Virus record (IMG/VR): IMGVR_UViG_3300017987_000015
Location: 1 to 64,000 of that record
DNA length: 64,000 nucleotides
Strand: one strand, 5' to 3'
Source: a virus
Shown piece after piece: positions 8,049 through 16,668 of this stretch. How positions within the stretch are numbered: the first letter of the stretch is position 1; each line of letters starts with the position of its first letter. The notes beneath the pieces are model-generated. The model saw nothing but the letters and a program-made list of their open reading frames with translations. It did no database searches and was not told the origin of the DNA. The translations under genes and the position numbers were made by a program.

Positions 8049-8258
8049 CTATGCCGCCCTGGGCTTCCCCTTTTCGGAGAATGCCCTGACCCGCCACCTT
8101 TTATAGCCGGATATGGCTTTATTGGCATAATCGCATTGCGCTCGGGCCACCCCTAGATGGGTAGTATGAAAGATCTCCCCCGTCCCCAAGCGGAACCACT
8201 CCCCGAAACTGGCCGTGGTGCTGTCTGCCCATACTCCGTACATTGCTGCCTTGTCCAA
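8049..8258 (-). CDS. Unknown small protein
   Basis: About 69 aa. A TTG at 8258 just after GGGGGTGAGA is one start; ATG 8243 is another. The sequence has a basic C-terminus (YKRWRVRAFSEKGKPRAA). It sits between two small unknown genes in a tight leftward run. No family recognised. Confidence 0.5.
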   Translation of the reverse strand: MDKAAMYGVWADSTTASFGEWFRLGTGEIFHTTHLGVARAQCDYANKAISGYKRWRVRAFSEKGKPRAA

Positions 8259-8268
8259 ATCTCACCCC

Positions 8269-8574
8269 CTATTGCTCTATCCAATACCAACCGGCCGCAT
8301 TGTGCCAGAGCTTGAAGGATTCGCTGCTGACGATGTTGCGTTGGCGACCGACTACCACCTCCCGCTCTTGGCCTTCGAACCCATGCCGGTATTCCCGCCT
8401 GGTTTCGGTGATGGTCTCCTCCTCAACGGTCTCGACCACCACCACATCCCCCCGGCGGAGCCCGTAATGCACAAGCCATCGGGGGTCCAAACCCAAGATG
8501 CCTTCAACTTCGTGATCGAAGCTGGTCAATATGACGTTTCCCACTACCACTTGCCGGTATCGTTCGCTGGCCAT
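8269..8574 (-). CDS. Unknown protein
   Basis: A 101-aa protein with a well-placed ribosome site (GGGGGGAGGAGGACTAG). The sequence is beta-rich with RRGDVVVVETVEEETI and a stretch of charged residues, and it ends in Trp/Tyr-rich LWHNAAGWYWIEQ. No recognised family; first gene after the hairpin at 8596. Confidence 0.6.
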   Translation of the reverse strand: MASERYRQVVVGNVILTSFDHEVEGILGLDPRWLVHYGLRRGDVVVVETVEEETITETRREYRHGFEGQEREVVVGRQRNIVSSESFKLWHNAAGWYWIEQ

Positions 8575-8595
8575 CTAGTCCTCCTCCCCCCATTT

Positions 8596-8626
8596 CCTCC
8601 CCCCAGGCCCTCCACCTGGGGGGAGG
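8596..8626. other. Perfect 12-bp GC hairpin between genes
   Basis: CCTCCCCCCAGG and CCTGGGGGGAGG enclose a 7-nt loop. It is located in the 72-nt gap below the large TOPRIM gene. No T-run follows on either strand. It could mark an mRNA 3' end or a processing site, limiting expression of the next gene. Confidence 0.6.
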
Positions 8627-8646
8627 ATGGTGAATTAGCCAATCCT

Positions 8647-10431
8647 CTACCGATCGAATTCCAGACCGTGTGCCTGCAGAATATCGAATACGTTCTGGAG
8701 ATCCTGCAGCAACGGCTCCTGGTCGATCATTCCTGCCAATTTGCTGAGCTCGTCCCCTCGGTCCTCCCAGTACACCTCTGAGGCTGCGGTCGTGGCCCGC
8801 TGCTCGTCCACCGGCCTCCAGGGGGCCCGCCCATCTGCGACGTGTCTGGCGAAGTCATCCATGTCGATTTCCTCCGCCTCGTCTGCCAGAGCATCTTGGA
8901 TGGCCTCGTCCACGTGGGGCTGGGTCCGCCAATAGGATAACTCACTATCAGGCCTCAGGTCCTCTTTGACCGTGTCTACGATCTGGGCCCGCTGCTCGTA
9001 GAGCTGGCCCTTGACCCACTGCTCCATGGTCTGCAGCCGTTGGAGCAATTCGCTGAGTGCGACTGCGCTTGCAACTGCTTCGCCTTGGACTCCATACCAA
9101 TCGGGCTCCGCAAACTGCATCAGCTTGTCCCTGAGGACCTCGTCCCCACCAACCGCTTCGATGATGGCCGCTACCAGATCCTCCACAAAGCAACTGGGCT
9201 CCAGGGCCTCAACCTCGATAGCGTAGCAGGTCTCCCCAACCCAGACGCCGTGGACGTCTGCCCATTCTTCGGTGGCTCTGTTGTAGTCCACCTCGAATTC
9301 GTACCCCGCCTGAACCGGTGACCGTCCTTGTCCCCTGAGCTGCTCTGGGGTAATGCCCACTCGATGCACCACCACCGCTCCTGGGAGATAGCGCTCGAAT
9401 TGCTGGGCCGCCCCATCCTGGACGGGCACGAATCCATAATAATCGTGGTCGCTGATTACGAACAAGTGCAGCGGATTCTCTGGGGTGGGGGAGTATCGCC
9501 CTTCCCAAGATCTGAACCGATCGTTCAGCACTGCCTCCACTGCCGAGAAGGCGTTGACCCCAGACATCGCCATAAGCATCGGAACCCCGGCTGCCTTGCA
9601 GATCCCCTGGAAGTGCTCGAACAGGCCCTCCTTCTCCAGAAGGATCACGCCATGGAGATCATCAACGATCGGGGAGAATCTGGCCACATCCCTGCTGGCG
9701 TCTCGTACCCAGAGCTCATCGTAGGTCAAGCCATCCCGTACGAGATCGGCCAGGATGGAGCTTTGCGCCTGGGCATAGGATCGGCCCCAACCCGTCTTGG
9801 GCCACGTGTGGATTCTGGGTTTGCGCCCCAGCTCCTCCTCCAGGGCCCTCTTCTGGGCCTTGTTCCAGTCGCTCTTGAACACCACCCTTTGGGCCCCCTG
9901 CTCCAACGCTCGATTGGAGGATCTATGCCCATCTACCAGCACCACATCCGCCGATCGAATCAGGTAGGCTTCCAGTGCCTGGGAGGCGAATTTCCAGCCC
10001 ATAGCGCCTGGACTCTTGGAGAAGTACCAACGCTGGCGGATGGTTCCCAGCTCACCCGTTCCAACCGGGCCATCGAGAGGATTCAAGCAGGCTGTCTGAC
10101 ACAGCGCGTATGCCCGCAAAACCACGCTCTTGTTGGGCGTCGAGCCCCTCCAAATGTGGGGCTTCAGCCCCTCGGCCAGCTCAATCCCCCGGCTCATTGC
10201 CTCACGGAACCGGCCCCCCTCTTCTGGAGTCATCTCTCCAGCAGCGACGGCCCGCTCGATCTCTTCATCGGATAGCGGGTTCAGCCCTGCCAATGCCTCC
10301 CAGACCGGGTTGTGGGAAGTGGAAATCTCGGCTATCCCATTCGGGTCGAGATCCCGAAGAACAGCCTGTTCTCCCTTCCTCAGGAATTGCCCCAACCTGG
10401 TCGGACTCGCTCCCTGCTTTTGCCTGGCCAT
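8647..10431 (-). CDS. Topo VI-A/Spo11-like TOPRIM protein
   Basis: A 594-aa protein, first gene behind promoter P2. Residues about 255-365 read as a TOPRIM domain of the Topo VI-A type: VILLEKEGLFEHFQGI with E266, VFVISDHDYYG-like LFVISDHDYYG with D328 and D330, then VVHRVGITPEQL. Upstream, GTIRQRWYFSKS (129-140) resembles the winged-helix segment that carries the catalytic Tyr in Topo VI-A (candidate Y136). The C-terminal 200 residues are acidic and unrecognised. No B subunit (ATPase) is present. Short A-like proteins without B are known from mobile elements. Likely a DNA-cleaving or DNA-binding protein in replication or recombination; activity not shown. Confidence 0.65.
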   Translation of the reverse strand: MARQKQGASPTRLGQFLRKGEQAVLRDLDPNGIAEISTSHNPVWEALAGLNPLSDEEIERAVAAGEMTPEEGGRFREAMSRGIELAEGLKPHIWRGSTPNKSVVLRAYALCQTACLNPLDGPVGTGELGTIRQRWYFSKSPGAMGWKFASQALEAYLIRSADVVLVDGHRSSNRALEQGAQRVVFKSDWNKAQKRALEEELGRKPRIHTWPKTGWGRSYAQAQSSILADLVRDGLTYDELWVRDASRDVARFSPIVDDLHGVILLEKEGLFEHFQGICKAAGVPMLMAMSGVNAFSAVEAVLNDRFRSWEGRYSPTPENPLHLFVISDHDYYGFVPVQDGAAQQFERYLPGAVVVHRVGITPEQLRGQGRSPVQAGYEFEVDYNRATEEWADVHGVWVGETCYAIEVEALEPSCFVEDLVAAIIEAVGGDEVLRDKLMQFAEPDWYGVQGEAVASAVALSELLQRLQTMEQWVKGQLYEQRAQIVDTVKEDLRPDSELSYWRTQPHVDEAIQDALADEAEEIDMDDFARHVADGRAPWRPVDEQRATTAASEVYWEDRGDELSKLAGMIDQEPLLQDLQNVFDILQAHGLEFDR

Positions 10432-10502
10432 CTCCTGTGCCTCCTCTAATGGCTCTGAGATCGCTCCGTCTGTTCCCTGGTGGGGATTCCCCCCACACCC
10501 TA

Positions 10503-10570
10503 ATTAAACCACATCGGGAGGTTCTGCACAAATGTCGGTCGTCATACGCTTGGGGTGACATTTATCATAT
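10503..10570 (-). promoter_or_regulatory. Leftward promoter and operator module P2
   Basis: Minus-strand -35 TTGTGC (10526-10531), 17-nt spacer, -10 TTTAAT (10503-10508) preceded by TGTGG. Upstream half-sites GTCA and TGAC with 11 nt between them (about 10541-10559) and ATATGATAAATGTCA match module P1. A GTGGGG/CCCCAC hairpin follows the -10. It drives the TOPRIM gene; the operator abuts the methyltransferase stop. Confidence 0.8.
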
Positions 10571-12193
10571 CCCGGCGAACAGGGGCAGGGAGGACAGGCC
10601 GTCTTCCTCTGGGTCTGTCTGTATACCCCCCTCCTTTCCCATCTCCGCCTTTTTAAGGTTCAGCGTCTTGGCCGCGTGCTCCTGGAGATATTCCTCGCTG
10701 AGATCGACGCCTACAAAGGAGATCGGGCCCTTGACTCTGCGGGCGGCTGCACCCGTTCTGGCGGTTCCGGCGAATGGGTCCAGGACAATTGAGGGAGCAA
10801 CCGGCCATTCGTCGATGTTGTCCGGCCAGATGTCGCCCTCGATCACCCCTTCACCGCCACATTTTGGGCAGGGCTCCCCCGTTTCGACAGGTGGGACGTT
10901 GCTGAGCCCTCCCCTGCTGTCCCGCTGCGGCTGTCCATCCTTGGCGGTTCCGCTGGTCCAATCCTGGCCCCCCCGCAAGTACTTCATTCCTTTCCCCGTC
11001 CCCCCGCATTTGGTGCAGGGGACAGGGCCCCGCTCGGGATGCCCATAGCACCCACAACCCGGAACCCAGCCGGCTGTCTGCGCCTGCCGAATGTCCCCCT
11101 GGCGGTACCCGACAAAATTCAGCGCTTGGCCTCTCTTCGGTTGTCCCTCACTGTATGGGGCCGCCCCCCGCTGGTCCAGCATTTCTCTGGTCGTGGGGCC
11201 CCGCTTCTCTACCACTCGTTCCCAGGGAGTGCCGCATTCAGGACAGACCCCCCGTTTGGACAGGCTAGCTCGCAAACACAGCTCCGGAAGTCCTGTGGGA
11301 AAAGACGCGAAATGGGAGCCGGAGTAGGGCTCGGGGGGTATGATCCACACGCTCCTGAGATCGTGGGACCTGTTGCGCTTTTCCGGGTTCTTTTCGCTCC
11401 AGTCGATCCAATGGGCCCGTACCGCCTGCTCGTCATAGTGGTATTGTGGTCTCTTGGTAAGCATCAACACCTGCTCGTGGGTGAGGGTGGGGGCATCTGT
11501 GCGGCTCATAGGCATAGCGCTGCCGTACCCGTCATCCCCCACATCCCCATCTCTGCCCTTTGCCCAGATATTGCAAATGCGCAGATACCAACCATCCGCC
11601 TGCAGGGCAAAGGCTGCCCTCCAGGGGACGCCCACCAAGTCCTTCTCCTTGAGGCCGGGGGGGACGTTTCTTGCTATATCTGAACTCATGGATCTTACAT
11701 TGGTCTGGGACACTTGATGGCTTCGGTTGGCTGCGTAGGTGTCTCCCAGGTTTAGCCAGTAAATGCCATCGTCGCGCAATACTCGCCAGAATTCACGGGA
11801 GATGGCTACCAGGTGGGCGATGTACATCTGTGGGGAGGGCTCTTGGCCCAGATGGCCCGACCATCCCCAGCACTTTTGGCAAAATCGGCCGGTAGAGACA
11901 TCCATTACTCTCCCCCGATCGGGCTGGAGGTCCCCCTCCTTCCTGGGCCCCCTCAGATGGAGCTTGCCCACATCTCCCCATTCGTGCTCGCATTCTGGGT
12001 CACAGCCGTGGATGTCGAATCGATCCAGCCCCGGCATCGGGCAGAAGTTCGGAACAGAGGGCCAGGCCCTGGGAGGCACTAGATACTCTCGGTGGGCCAG
12101 ATATGGGGGAGAGGTACAAATGGCGTGTACACTTTTGTCGGCCAGGCCCAAGCGCAGGCTGTGGCCCTGTAGCAGCACTCGGTCAGTTAGCAT
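10565..12193 (-). CDS. DNA amino-methyltransferase with zinc-finger inserts
   Basis: A 542-aa protein. The catalytic motif CTSPPYL is near residue 28, and the AdoMet-binding motif LDPFAGTARTG near residue 472. This gives the beta-type order of N4-cytosine or N6-adenine methyltransferases. Between them are several Cys clusters (FCQKCW, CPECG, CTKCGG, CPKCGG), some spaced as DnaJ-like CxxCxG repeats, which likely bind zinc and may read DNA. No restriction enzyme is adjacent, so it probably protects or marks phage DNA. The start overlaps the polymerase stop by 11 nt. Confidence 0.88.
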   Translation of the reverse strand: MLTDRVLLQGHSLRLGLADKSVHAICTSPPYLAHREYLVPPRAWPSVPNFCPMPGLDRFDIHGCDPECEHEWGDVGKLHLRGPRKEGDLQPDRGRVMDVSTGRFCQKCWGWSGHLGQEPSPQMYIAHLVAISREFWRVLRDDGIYWLNLGDTYAANRSHQVSQTNVRSMSSDIARNVPPGLKEKDLVGVPWRAAFALQADGWYLRICNIWAKGRDGDVGDDGYGSAMPMSRTDAPTLTHEQVLMLTKRPQYHYDEQAVRAHWIDWSEKNPEKRNRSHDLRSVWIIPPEPYSGSHFASFPTGLPELCLRASLSKRGVCPECGTPWERVVEKRGPTTREMLDQRGAAPYSEGQPKRGQALNFVGYRQGDIRQAQTAGWVPGCGCYGHPERGPVPCTKCGGTGKGMKYLRGGQDWTSGTAKDGQPQRDSRGGLSNVPPVETGEPCPKCGGEGVIEGDIWPDNIDEWPVAPSIVLDPFAGTARTGAAARRVKGPISFVGVDLSEEYLQEHAAKTLNLKKAEMGKEGGIQTDPEEDGLSSLPLFAGI

Positions 12194-13985
12194 CTGGTGG
12201 GTACCACCTTTCCCAGTCTACAACCATCCTGACCGGTGGGTCTGTTCTCTTGGATAGCCACGCGGGGTACGCATCGATCATCGCCTGGGCGATCTCCTCC
12301 TTGATGCCCCTGTCGAGATCCTCTCTGGATAGCTCGCCCTCTATGCTGTCGTGGATCTGCAAAAGAAGCCGGCTGCTGGTTCCGGCCATCAACCGATCCA
12401 CGGCCAACATGGCGTCCTTCATCATCTCTGCCACACCGCCCTGAATCAATTGATTAAAGGCCTTATACGCTCGATCCTTCTCATTGCCCCCCAGCCATCT
12501 CCTCCTGCCAGATAGCAATTTCAGCCAACCCCTGTCTACCCACACCCTCTCGGTGGTTCTCTGAGCGTGGGCTATTCCGGGAAAGGCCCGGCGGTGGCGT
12601 CTGATCACCTCTTTGGCATCCTCGTACGGCAGCCCCGTGGATACAGACAGGGCCCCGGCCCCTCCACCGTAAGAAATAGTGTAGTTGGCACCTTTGCCGT
12701 ATTGTCGTTTTATCCTATCGATCTCCTCACCGGGCCACATCTCTCTGGCGGTTTCCTTGTGGACGTCCTTGCCCTTGTGGAAAGATTGTGCCATGACCGC
12801 GCTCTGGGCATATGAGGTGAGCATCCGAAGCTCAGCCTGCCCATAATCCACTGCCCACAACTCCGACCCACCCGGGGCCAGAAACAGGCCCCCCATGCTG
12901 CCAAAGCTGGCTCCCCTGTCGCTCATGGGGATAGCCTGGAGATTGGGGCTCCTGCAGCTCAAGCGTCCGCTGATGGTGCCGGCCGCGTGGAATCGGGGAT
13001 GCAGCCGGCCATCGTCCGCCACCTTGTCGAGGAACCCCTCCAGCCAAGTGGAGATGGCTTTATCGAAACCCCTCCACTCCAAAAGAACCCCGGCCAGGGG
13101 ATCATCCAAAGACACTAAGGAGTCCTCGTCTATGCGGGGATTTCCCTTCTCTGTCAGAGGTAGTTTGGCTCCCCTGTCACGGAATAGGGAAATCACCTCC
13201 GATCGAGAAGCCGGGTTCTGCAATCCTTCCCCTTTTAGTCTGGCAGCCGCCTCCTCCCTCTTTCGGGTCAGAATGCCCATCTGCTCCTGCACCCATCCGG
13301 AATTCAAGAGAATGCCCGTTAACTGCATCCTGGTTAGAAGCTTCCCAAAGGCGGACTCTCTGCGCAGTAGGTGACTCAAGGTGTCTGGTTCATCGTAGGC
13401 CTTGGCCGCCTCCTCCAGGAGAACGAGGCCCAAGCGCAGGGTGTATTCAGCATCTGCCCGTCCGTAGCGCTCCACCTTCTCAGCGGGCATCATAGCAAAT
13501 TGCCCTCGATTGTTCTTCATCGAAGCCACATCGGCCGGCATTCCACCCAGGAGCCTGGCAGACAGATGCTTCAACGAGGTGGACTCTTTGTGATTGAAAG
13601 GAACGGCGATACGAGATAGGGTTTGGGTATCCACCAGTTGGCTGTCGGAGGGCCATTCCCCAGGCTGCATGTAGTCCCAACGGGCCAGACGCTCTAGATC
13701 GAATAGCGCGTTGTGCATAAAGAACCGCTCGGGGTTTCTGGCAGCCTGGATTATCGCCCGAATTCCTTCAAGGGGGTGCCTGGGAAAGAACAGCGATGGG
13801 GGATGCCCCGCGTTCAGGTACAGGCTGTCTATCTCCCCCTCTTTCAACCAGCTAATGCCGATGCCAAGTATCCGATCGTCGAAATCCAGACCCGTGGTTT
13901 CTGTGTCTACTGCTACTGCGTCGGCCCCAGAGATTTCAGTTATCAGCTCTGGGGTTATCCCCCTGTGATCTATGCTCTCTAGCAC
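12183..13985 (-). CDS. polA: DNA polymerase, family A with 3'-5' exonuclease
   Basis: A 600-aa protein. The exonuclease domain has DTETTG (D27, E29), an NALFDLERL segment and YGRADAEYT. The polymerase domain has motif A VDYGQAELR near 380, motif B RIKRQYGKGANYTISYG near 430, and motif C QIHDSIEGE near 545. In motif B a Tyr replaces the Phe of E. coli Pol I F762, as in T7 polymerase. No 5'-nuclease domain is present, as is usual in phages. GTG start 13985 follows GAGGAGGAGACAG. It should be the phage replicative polymerase, working with the DnaB helicase. If the phage uses 2-aminoadenine, this would be the DpoZ counterpart. Confidence 0.95.
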   Translation of the reverse strand: MLESIDHRGITPELITEISGADAVAVDTETTGLDFDDRILGIGISWLKEGEIDSLYLNAGHPPSLFFPRHPLEGIRAIIQAARNPERFFMHNALFDLERLARWDYMQPGEWPSDSQLVDTQTLSRIAVPFNHKESTSLKHLSARLLGGMPADVASMKNNRGQFAMMPAEKVERYGRADAEYTLRLGLVLLEEAAKAYDEPDTLSHLLRRESAFGKLLTRMQLTGILLNSGWVQEQMGILTRKREEAAARLKGEGLQNPASRSEVISLFRDRGAKLPLTEKGNPRIDEDSLVSLDDPLAGVLLEWRGFDKAISTWLEGFLDKVADDGRLHPRFHAAGTISGRLSCRSPNLQAIPMSDRGASFGSMGGLFLAPGGSELWAVDYGQAELRMLTSYAQSAVMAQSFHKGKDVHKETAREMWPGEEIDRIKRQYGKGANYTISYGGGAGALSVSTGLPYEDAKEVIRRHRRAFPGIAHAQRTTERVWVDRGWLKLLSGRRRWLGGNEKDRAYKAFNQLIQGGVAEMMKDAMLAVDRLMAGTSSRLLLQIHDSIEGELSREDLDRGIKEEIAQAMIDAYPAWLSKRTDPPVRMVVDWERWYPPDAN

Positions 13986-14469
13986 CTGTCTCCTCCTCGA
14001 TATAGCCCTCTAATTCTGCTGCTGCTGCTTTGACTTCCTCAGACCCTCCAGGCAAAATGGTGGGGAGGTACCACCGTTCCCTCCTCTCCTCCCATTCTTG
14101 CACTGCTTGGAGTATGGCCCATACCCTCAAGCTCCCCAATATGGGAGAAGGCCCCACTCCACCTCCACTGCAGGTTCCCTTCCTCAACCCACCAAGATGG
14201 TCGGGCCCACTTGGGTGGGAAGCATCCGATGGCCAAACGTGGATAGTGCAGGAGCATCCATCTGTGGGGTCTATCCATGTCCCCACAACCTGGAAGGCCC
14301 AGCCAATTTCGGCGGATGCACGGCGCACTTGGGCTCTTCTGGCCCTAAATTGGCGGCCCCTAATAATGATGCTGGCCCCCGCGTTTGATAGAGGAACCAC
14401 CGAATCGCCGGGCTGCAGGATTCCCGAGATCTCAATGGGCAGGGGGCCTTTAGTTTGAGAATGACCCAT
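13936..14469 (-). CDS. Unknown protein overlapping the polymerase start
   Basis: A 177-aa protein. ATG 14469 is preceded by GGGAGGCGGCC. Its last 50 nt overlap the polymerase gene in another frame. The N-terminal half is beta-like (PLPIEISGILQPGDSVVPLS), and the C-terminal half has WEERRERWYLPTILP and an acidic helical tail. Its position just upstream of polA suggests coupled expression. No family recognised. Confidence 0.55.
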   Translation of the reverse strand: MGHSQTKGPLPIEISGILQPGDSVVPLSNAGASIIIRGRQFRARRAQVRRASAEIGWAFQVVGTWIDPTDGCSCTIHVWPSDASHPSGPDHLGGLRKGTCSGGGVGPSPILGSLRVWAILQAVQEWEERRERWYLPTILPGGSEEVKAAAAELEGYIEEETGAREHRSQGDNPRADN

Positions 14470-14827
14470 CGGCCGCCTCCCATTGGTGTGCTTCCAGATC
14501 CGACTGTAGCCGGCCCTGCTCAGCCGAGGCGGCGACCTCGACCATCAACCGTTTCAACCCCGTCCAATCTCGATGGTTGACCAAGCTGTCGGGGGCTTTG
14601 TCCAGAATCTCCCTGGCCCTGATAAATGCCTGCCTGGCCAAGCCATTGAATGATAGAACCCGCAACGCATCGTCATCTCTGGCCAGGGCCATGGCCCTCT
14701 CTATCTCTCCCTGCAGTCTCTCCGGGCCCGCGACGCGCTCGTGGCCCTCCTCATGCTGCTTCATCCAGGCCTCTGATTCCGACAATTCCCCGCACACCCC
14801 GCATCGGTATGCCACAATCTGTTTCAT
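14450..14827 (-). CDS. Small C2H2-like zinc-finger protein
   Basis: A 125-aa protein from ATG 14827. Residues 8-30 have CGVCGELSESEAWMKQHEEGH, a C-x2-C-x12-H-x4-H zinc pattern. The rest is helical. The start is chosen because GGAAGGGAGCC lies ahead and because a longer frame would overlap the whole start of the upstream gene. Function unknown, possibly nucleic-acid binding. Confidence 0.65.
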   Translation of the reverse strand: MKQIVAYRCGVCGELSESEAWMKQHEEGHERVAGPERLQGEIERAMALARDDDALRVLSFNGLARQAFIRAREILDKAPDSLVNHRDWTGLKRLMVEVAASAEQGRLQSDLEAHQWEAADGSFSN

Positions 14828-15255
14828 CGCTCGGCTCCCTTCCTGCCTCCCATCCCCTTCGGCCAATCCGGGATGTACTCCACCCTGATGCCCCGGCCGA
14901 TGGTTCCCCAACGCTTGGCAGTCTCAAAGTCCACCTCCGCCACAATGCCGCCACCTACCATCCATTCCCAACCGGATCTGGGGTCCTGCTCACTCTGATG
15001 GTCGCTCCTGCTGGCACAATCTATCACCAAGAATCTTTCCCAGGTCTGGGCCCCCTCCGGTCTTAGAAGCCAAATTCCACCGATGTCGGGGCATTCCCTC
15101 ACAGCGATGAACCCGTCAACCTCGGGGAGGTTGGCTGGGAGAGTGGCCGCAGTCCTGCCCCCTTGTCGAACAGCGATAACCCGCTCCGCTACCCCTGGGC
15201 CGTATTGGGACGCCCAGCCCGTCAGAATCAGGAAGGCCAGGGCCGCCTCTTTCAC
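14824..15255 (-). CDS. Protein with N-terminal signal or membrane segment, unknown
   Basis: A 143-aa protein. GTG 15255 overlaps the upstream stop as GTGA and has GGGAGCTGGAGC before it. The N-terminus VKEAALAFLILTGWASQYG is hydrophobic and could be a signal or anchor. The rest is beta-rich (DGFIAVRECPDIGGIWLL, FLVIDCAS, GIVAEVDFETAKRWGTIGRG). The VIDCA and AEVDFETAKRWG segments recall secreted double-psi beta-barrel proteins, which is a weak suggestion. Likely envelope-located. Confidence 0.55.
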   Translation of the reverse strand: MKEAALAFLILTGWASQYGPGVAERVIAVRQGGRTAATLPANLPEVDGFIAVRECPDIGGIWLLRPEGAQTWERFLVIDCASRSDHQSEQDPRSGWEWMVGGGIVAEVDFETAKRWGTIGRGIRVEYIPDWPKGMGGRKGAER

Positions 15256-15521
15256 CGCTCCAGCTCCCACAGCAACTCGCTTCCCTTCTCCCATTCTTCA
15301 GGCATGTTCGCACTATCTGGGAACTGCCATAGGAATAAACGCACTTGATCCCCCAATCGGCGGAGCTCTGCCCGTTGCAACCCCCGTGCCCGACCCGCAG
15401 TTGGGGTATAAAACGTGGCCTGAATGCCCAGAGCCTCATGGCCCTCGATCGGTTCAATATCCAGAATAGCCGGCCATCCACTGCCCACCCGGACGTGATC
15501 GAAGTCTACATAGCTAGCCAT
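15252..15521 (-). CDS. Unknown protein
   Basis: An 89-aa protein with a clear ribosome site GAGGAGGACACGCAAG. The N-terminus MASYVDFDHVRVGSGWPAIL and the phrase EGHEALGIQATFYTPTAGRA look like a compact beta fold. The C-terminus is helical. It overlaps genes on both sides by a few bases. No family recognised. Confidence 0.6.
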   Translation of the reverse strand: MASYVDFDHVRVGSGWPAILDIEPIEGHEALGIQATFYTPTAGRARGLQRAELRRLGDQVRLFLWQFPDSANMPEEWEKGSELLWELER

Positions 15522-15627
15522 CTTGCGTGTCCTCCTCTATCGTCGCCTCAACAATCTCCGAGACTTCCATTATGGCCTCTGCCAGAGCATTGGCATACTC
15601 CAGCTCCGCCACGATCTCTTGAACCAT
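15514..15627 (-). CDS. Very small helical acidic peptide
   Basis: The likely start is ATG 15627 after CCGGAGGAGACGG, giving 37 aa (MVQEIVAELEYANALAEAIM and an acidic end). A start at ATG 15690 would give 58 aa but has no ribosome site and would overlap the upstream gene. The stop overlaps the next start. Function unknown. Confidence 0.45.
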   Translation of the reverse strand: MVQEIVAELEYANALAEAIMEVSEIVEATIEEDTQDG

Positions 15628-15661
15628 TTGCGCCGTCTCCTCCGGAGTGGGGCCCGGAGGA

Positions 15662-15895
15662 TCACCGACGGCACAGCATAAAAGCAGCATGGCCGGGTTT
15701 GACAAAGGTATTAGCAGAGGTTGGGTGTGGGCGGAAACCCAACTTTTGCAGCCGGGCAAGGACAAATTCCCTGCTCGTTTGATGCCCCTTTCCCACAACT
15801 CTAGTAGTGCGGATGGGGATCTTGCCCAATACGCTAATAGTCTTTTGCTTCCCGGTGGGCAGGCCCTTCGGCCTCCGTGCCAATTGTCTATGCAT
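15662..15895 (-). CDS. Small basic protein, unknown
   Basis: A 77-aa, strongly basic protein (MHRQLARRPKGLPTGKQKTI at the start). ATG 15895 is preceded by CAGGAGCAAAACG and overlaps the upstream stop by 8 nt. The C-terminal segment FVLARLQKLGFRPHPTSANT followed by FVKPGHAAFML vaguely recalls HicA-type small RNA-binding folds, but this is not firm. No antitoxin partner is evident. Confidence 0.5.
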   Translation of the reverse strand: MHRQLARRPKGLPTGKQKTISVLGKIPIRTTRVVGKGHQTSREFVLARLQKLGFRPHPTSANTFVKPGHAAFMLCRR

Positions 15896-16130
15896 CGTTT
15901 TGCTCCTGTAAGAATGTCAACGTGCTCCCTAGGGCTGCAATCAGGTGAGATTTGCAAACGATAATCCCCCCAGACTGCATGGCCAATTGCTCTGCAGTGC
16001 GGGCAGCAGCAATCAGCTCCTCCGGCGACAGACCGCCTTCCAGTTTGCTCAGAATCCAGCGGGCGTCTCTGGTTACGGGAAGGTCTAAGTTATCTATGCC
16101 CCCAACAGGCTCTTGATTCTGCTCAGCCAT
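15888..16130 (-). CDS. Unknown small protein
   Basis: An 80-aa protein beginning MAEQNQEPVGGIDNLDLPVT, with two predicted helices. It starts inside the end of the upstream gene, with AAGGGGGCCAAA as ribosome site. No family recognised. Confidence 0.5.
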   Translation of the reverse strand: MAEQNQEPVGGIDNLDLPVTRDARWILSKLEGGLSPEELIAAARTAEQLAMQSGGIIVCKSHLIAALGSTLTFLQEQNDA

Positions 16131-16663
16131 TTTGGCCCCCTTGTCTCTTCCTTCGGCAGTAGAGCGCTTTCGGCCGCCAATTTCCGGATGACTTCTAGCA
16201 TCAACCTCCCGGTGGATGCCTGCGGAGCGTCTATCTCCAGCTCTTCGCTTAGGGCCAGGCGTTCAGCGGATGCCTCCTCCGGAACCGGATCGAGGTCTCG
16301 ATGCTCCCGCCCCATCCGCCTTAGTCCCTCCTCAATGTGGCCCTTAGATACCGCCCCCGACCCATCCTCAGCGGATGCCGACGTTGCCCACTCTACAATG
16401 GCCATTAGACTATTCCCGGAAAAGTGGCTTCGGATGGTGTCCAGGAGCATCTGGGCAGACCCAGACAGTTCCCGCTCCTGGAGCCTTCTGGTGGCCCCCC
16501 CTGAGGGAGATACGCGCACTCGTTCTCCCTTGCGGCGGTTTCCATTCTCTTGGGCCATCTGCTCCATCTCTTTCGACCTGGTAATGGTCCAACGGGCCCC
16601 ATCATCCGCCACCCATTCCAAAGACACGGCCTCCTGTTTGGCTCTCCGTGCTCCTGTCACCAT
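16094..16663 (-). CDS. Unknown protein
   Basis: A 189-aa protein. I choose ATG 16663 because GGGAGGTGATACAG lies directly before it; a start 10 codons upstream has no such site. The N-terminal 60 residues are basic with a beta part, and the rest is helical with acidic segments. No motif recognised. It is followed closely by a chain of small overlapping genes. Confidence 0.55.
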   Translation of the reverse strand: MVTGARRAKQEAVSLEWVADDGARWTITRSKEMEQMAQENGNRRKGERVRVSPSGGATRRLQERELSGSAQMLLDTIRSHFSGNSLMAIVEWATSASAEDGSGAVSKGHIEEGLRRMGREHRDLDPVPEEASAERLALSEELEIDAPQASTGRLMLEVIRKLAAESALLPKEETRGPKWLSRIKSLLGA

Positions 16664-16668
16664 CTGTA

